This document shows positions 31,776 through 32,860 of a stretch of DNA of 32,860 nt, piece by piece. The stretch covers positions 1 through 32,860 of the forward strand of contig USFK01000004.1 in assembly GCA_900553935.1 (NCBI GenBank), given 5' to 3'. This DNA comes from an uncultured Collinsella sp. (lineage in GTDB: Bacteria; Actinomycetota; Coriobacteriia; Coriobacteriales; Coriobacteriaceae). The notes below the pieces were generated by a model, which did not search any database, was not told the DNA's origin, and worked only from the letters and a program-made list of their open reading frames with translations. The first letter of the stretch is position 1. Every line of letters starts with the position of its first letter. Made by a program: the position numbers and the translations under genes.

Positions 31776-32860
31776 ATGCAGGCACAGAAGGCGGAGGGAA
31801 CCCGCGACCTTATCGGCGCCGAGATGCGCGCCTGGCAAAAGATGCAGCAGATTGCGGCCGGCGTGTTCGAGCCGTTTGGTTTTAAGCCCATCGAGACGCC
31901 CGCCATCGAGCAGGTGGACGTGTTTGTCCACGGTATCGGCCAGTCGACCGACGTCGTGCGCAAGGAGATGTTCCGCGTGTTTAGCGGCGCCAACCTGGAG
32001 CGCGTCTTTACCGAAGGCACCGACACCAAGCTTAAGCCCAAGCAGCGCCTGGCCCTTCGTCCCGAGGGCACGGCCGGTGTGGTGCGCGCCGTCGTGGAGA
32101 ACAACCTGGTGCCCCAGGGCTCCACGCCGTTTAAGGCTTATTACGCCGAGGCCATGTTCCGTGGCGAGCGTCCCCAGAAGGGTCGCCTGCGCCAGTTCCA
32201 CCAGGTGGGCATCGAGTGGCTCGGCGCTCCCGATCCGGCGGCAGACGCCGAGTGCATCATCATGCTCATGGAGTTCTACAAGCGCCTGGGCTTCGACCTT
32301 TCCAAGCTCCGTCTGCTTATTAACTCGATGGGCGATGCGCAGTGCCGTCCGGCATACCGCGAGCAGGTCAAGCAGTTTATCCTCGATCACGCCGACGAGA
32401 TGTGTGATGAGTGCCGCGAGCGCGCCGAGCTCAATCCGCTGCGCGCCTTCGACTGCAAGAACGACCACTGCCGCGAGGTCATGCGTGACGCACCGCTTGC
32501 CAAGGACAACCTCTGCGACGATTGCGCCGAGCACTACGCACAGGTAAAGCGCTACCTTGATGCCGCAGGCGTTGCCTACGTCGAAGATCCCACGCTCGTG
32601 CGCGGCCTTGACTACTACACGCGTACGGTCTTCGAGGTAGAGGCCGTGGACGGTGGCGTTGGCGCCATCGGAGGCGGTGGCCGCTACGACGGTCTCATGG
32701 AGCTCGAGGGCGGCAAGCCAACGCCGGGCATCGGGTTCGCTGTGGGCTTCGAGCGCATTGCGCTTGCGCTTGCAGCGCAGGGCGGCTCGCTCGAGACGCC
32801 CCAGCCTGGATGCGTCTACGTGGCAGGGACCTCGGCAGACGAGCGCGAGGCGGTCTTCTA
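31776..32860 (+). CDS. hisS: Histidyl-tRNA synthetase, 3' end outside window
   Basis: HisRS is a class II synthetase that charges tRNA-His. The open frame runs from ATG 31776 (AAAGGTG at 31763-31769) to the window edge, giving 361 complete codons of about 420. Visible motifs are EGTRDL near the N-terminus, motif 2 region AMFRGERPQKGRLRQFHQ, the histidine-binding LVRGLDYYTRTVFE, GGGGRYDGL, and motif 3 GIGFAVGFERI. A cysteine-rich insertion (CDEC, C-x4-C and CDDC around nt 32400-32530) looks like the metal-binding insertion of Gram-positive-type HisRS. The C-terminal anticodon-binding domain begins just before the edge. Truncation is only due to the window. Confidence 0.96.
   Translation, partial: MQAQKAEGTRDLIGAEMRAWQKMQQIAAGVFEPFGFKPIETPAIEQVDVFVHGIGQSTDVVRKEMFRVFSGANLERVFTEGTDTKLKPKQRLALRPEGTAGVVRAVVENNLVPQGSTPFKAYYAEAMFRGERPQKGRLRQFHQVGIEWLGAPDPAADAECIIMLMEFYKRLGFDLSKLRLLINSMGDAQCRPAYREQVKQFILDHADEMCDECRERAELNPLRAFDCKNDHCREVMRDAPLAKDNLCDDCAEHYAQVKRYLDAAGVAYVEDPTLVRGLDYYTRTVFEVEAVDGGVGAIGGGGRYDGLMELEGGKPTPGIGFAVGFERIALALAAQGGSLETPQPGCVYVAGTSADEREAVF

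Noticed and set aside
31627..32547. 306-codon + strand frame at the right end
   Set aside because: Shifted-frame shadow of hisS, which is open from 31776 to the window edge with all HisRS motifs.

Overview
The window is a high-GC bacterial chromosome segment. Gene content, codon use and the phosphate/VanRS/capsule-type neighbourhoods suggest an actinobacterial gut commensal of class Coriobacteriia, most likely Collinsella or a close relative. This is judged from the sequence alone; no database was consulted. Nearly all genes lie on the + strand. The only minus-strand genes I can support are a 57-codon membrane peptide gene (6203-6376) and a D,D-carboxypeptidase (11416-12756).

Layout. 77-3556: metG, rsmA and tatD (translation and RNA maintenance; the last two overlap). 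3600-3722: tRNA-Leu(CAG) with promoter and terminator. 3786-6045: a band-7/SPFH membrane protein, rlmH and proC. 6044-6205: a palindromic repeat pair packed exactly between two convergent stop codons. 6203-7771: small membrane protein gene and divergent serS. 7870-8320: an unknown small gene behind a GAAC-N4-GTTC SOS-like box. 8397-11391: tRNA-Arg(ACG), an unrecognised 813-residue protein with TPR-like repeats, and tRNA-Ser(GCT); both tRNAs are followed by a reversed fragment resembling a tRNA 3' end. 11416-14913: dacA-type carboxypeptidase divergent from a VanR/VanS-like two-component system. 15017-18113: pstB without the other pst genes, then a PhoB/PhoR-like pair. 18309-20373: cpsC-cpsD-cpsB-type phosphoregulatory module of polysaccharide export. 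20413-23140: a GNAT acetyltransferase and htpG, the latter with a terminator hairpin in its leader. 23141-23539: about 400 bases without a gene, filled with inverted repeats. 23540-28504: two tandem YhgE/Pip membrane proteins. 28706-31104: an EamA-type transporter and an M20 amidohydrolase. 31108-31604: a decayed MFS transporter gene. 31776-end: hisS, cut by the window edge.

How the genes fit together. Three aminoacyl-tRNA synthetases, three tRNAs and two rRNA methyltransferases make this a translation-rich neighbourhood. Between 11.4 and 20.4 kb lies an envelope and phosphate-sensing block: peptidoglycan trimming next to VanRS, phosphate import control next to PhoBR, then tyrosine-phosphorylation control of polysaccharide chain length. 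The most interesting unexplained material is a set of GGGAC-containing palindromic repeats at three loci, the SOS-box gene, the unknown 813-residue protein, and the htpG leader.
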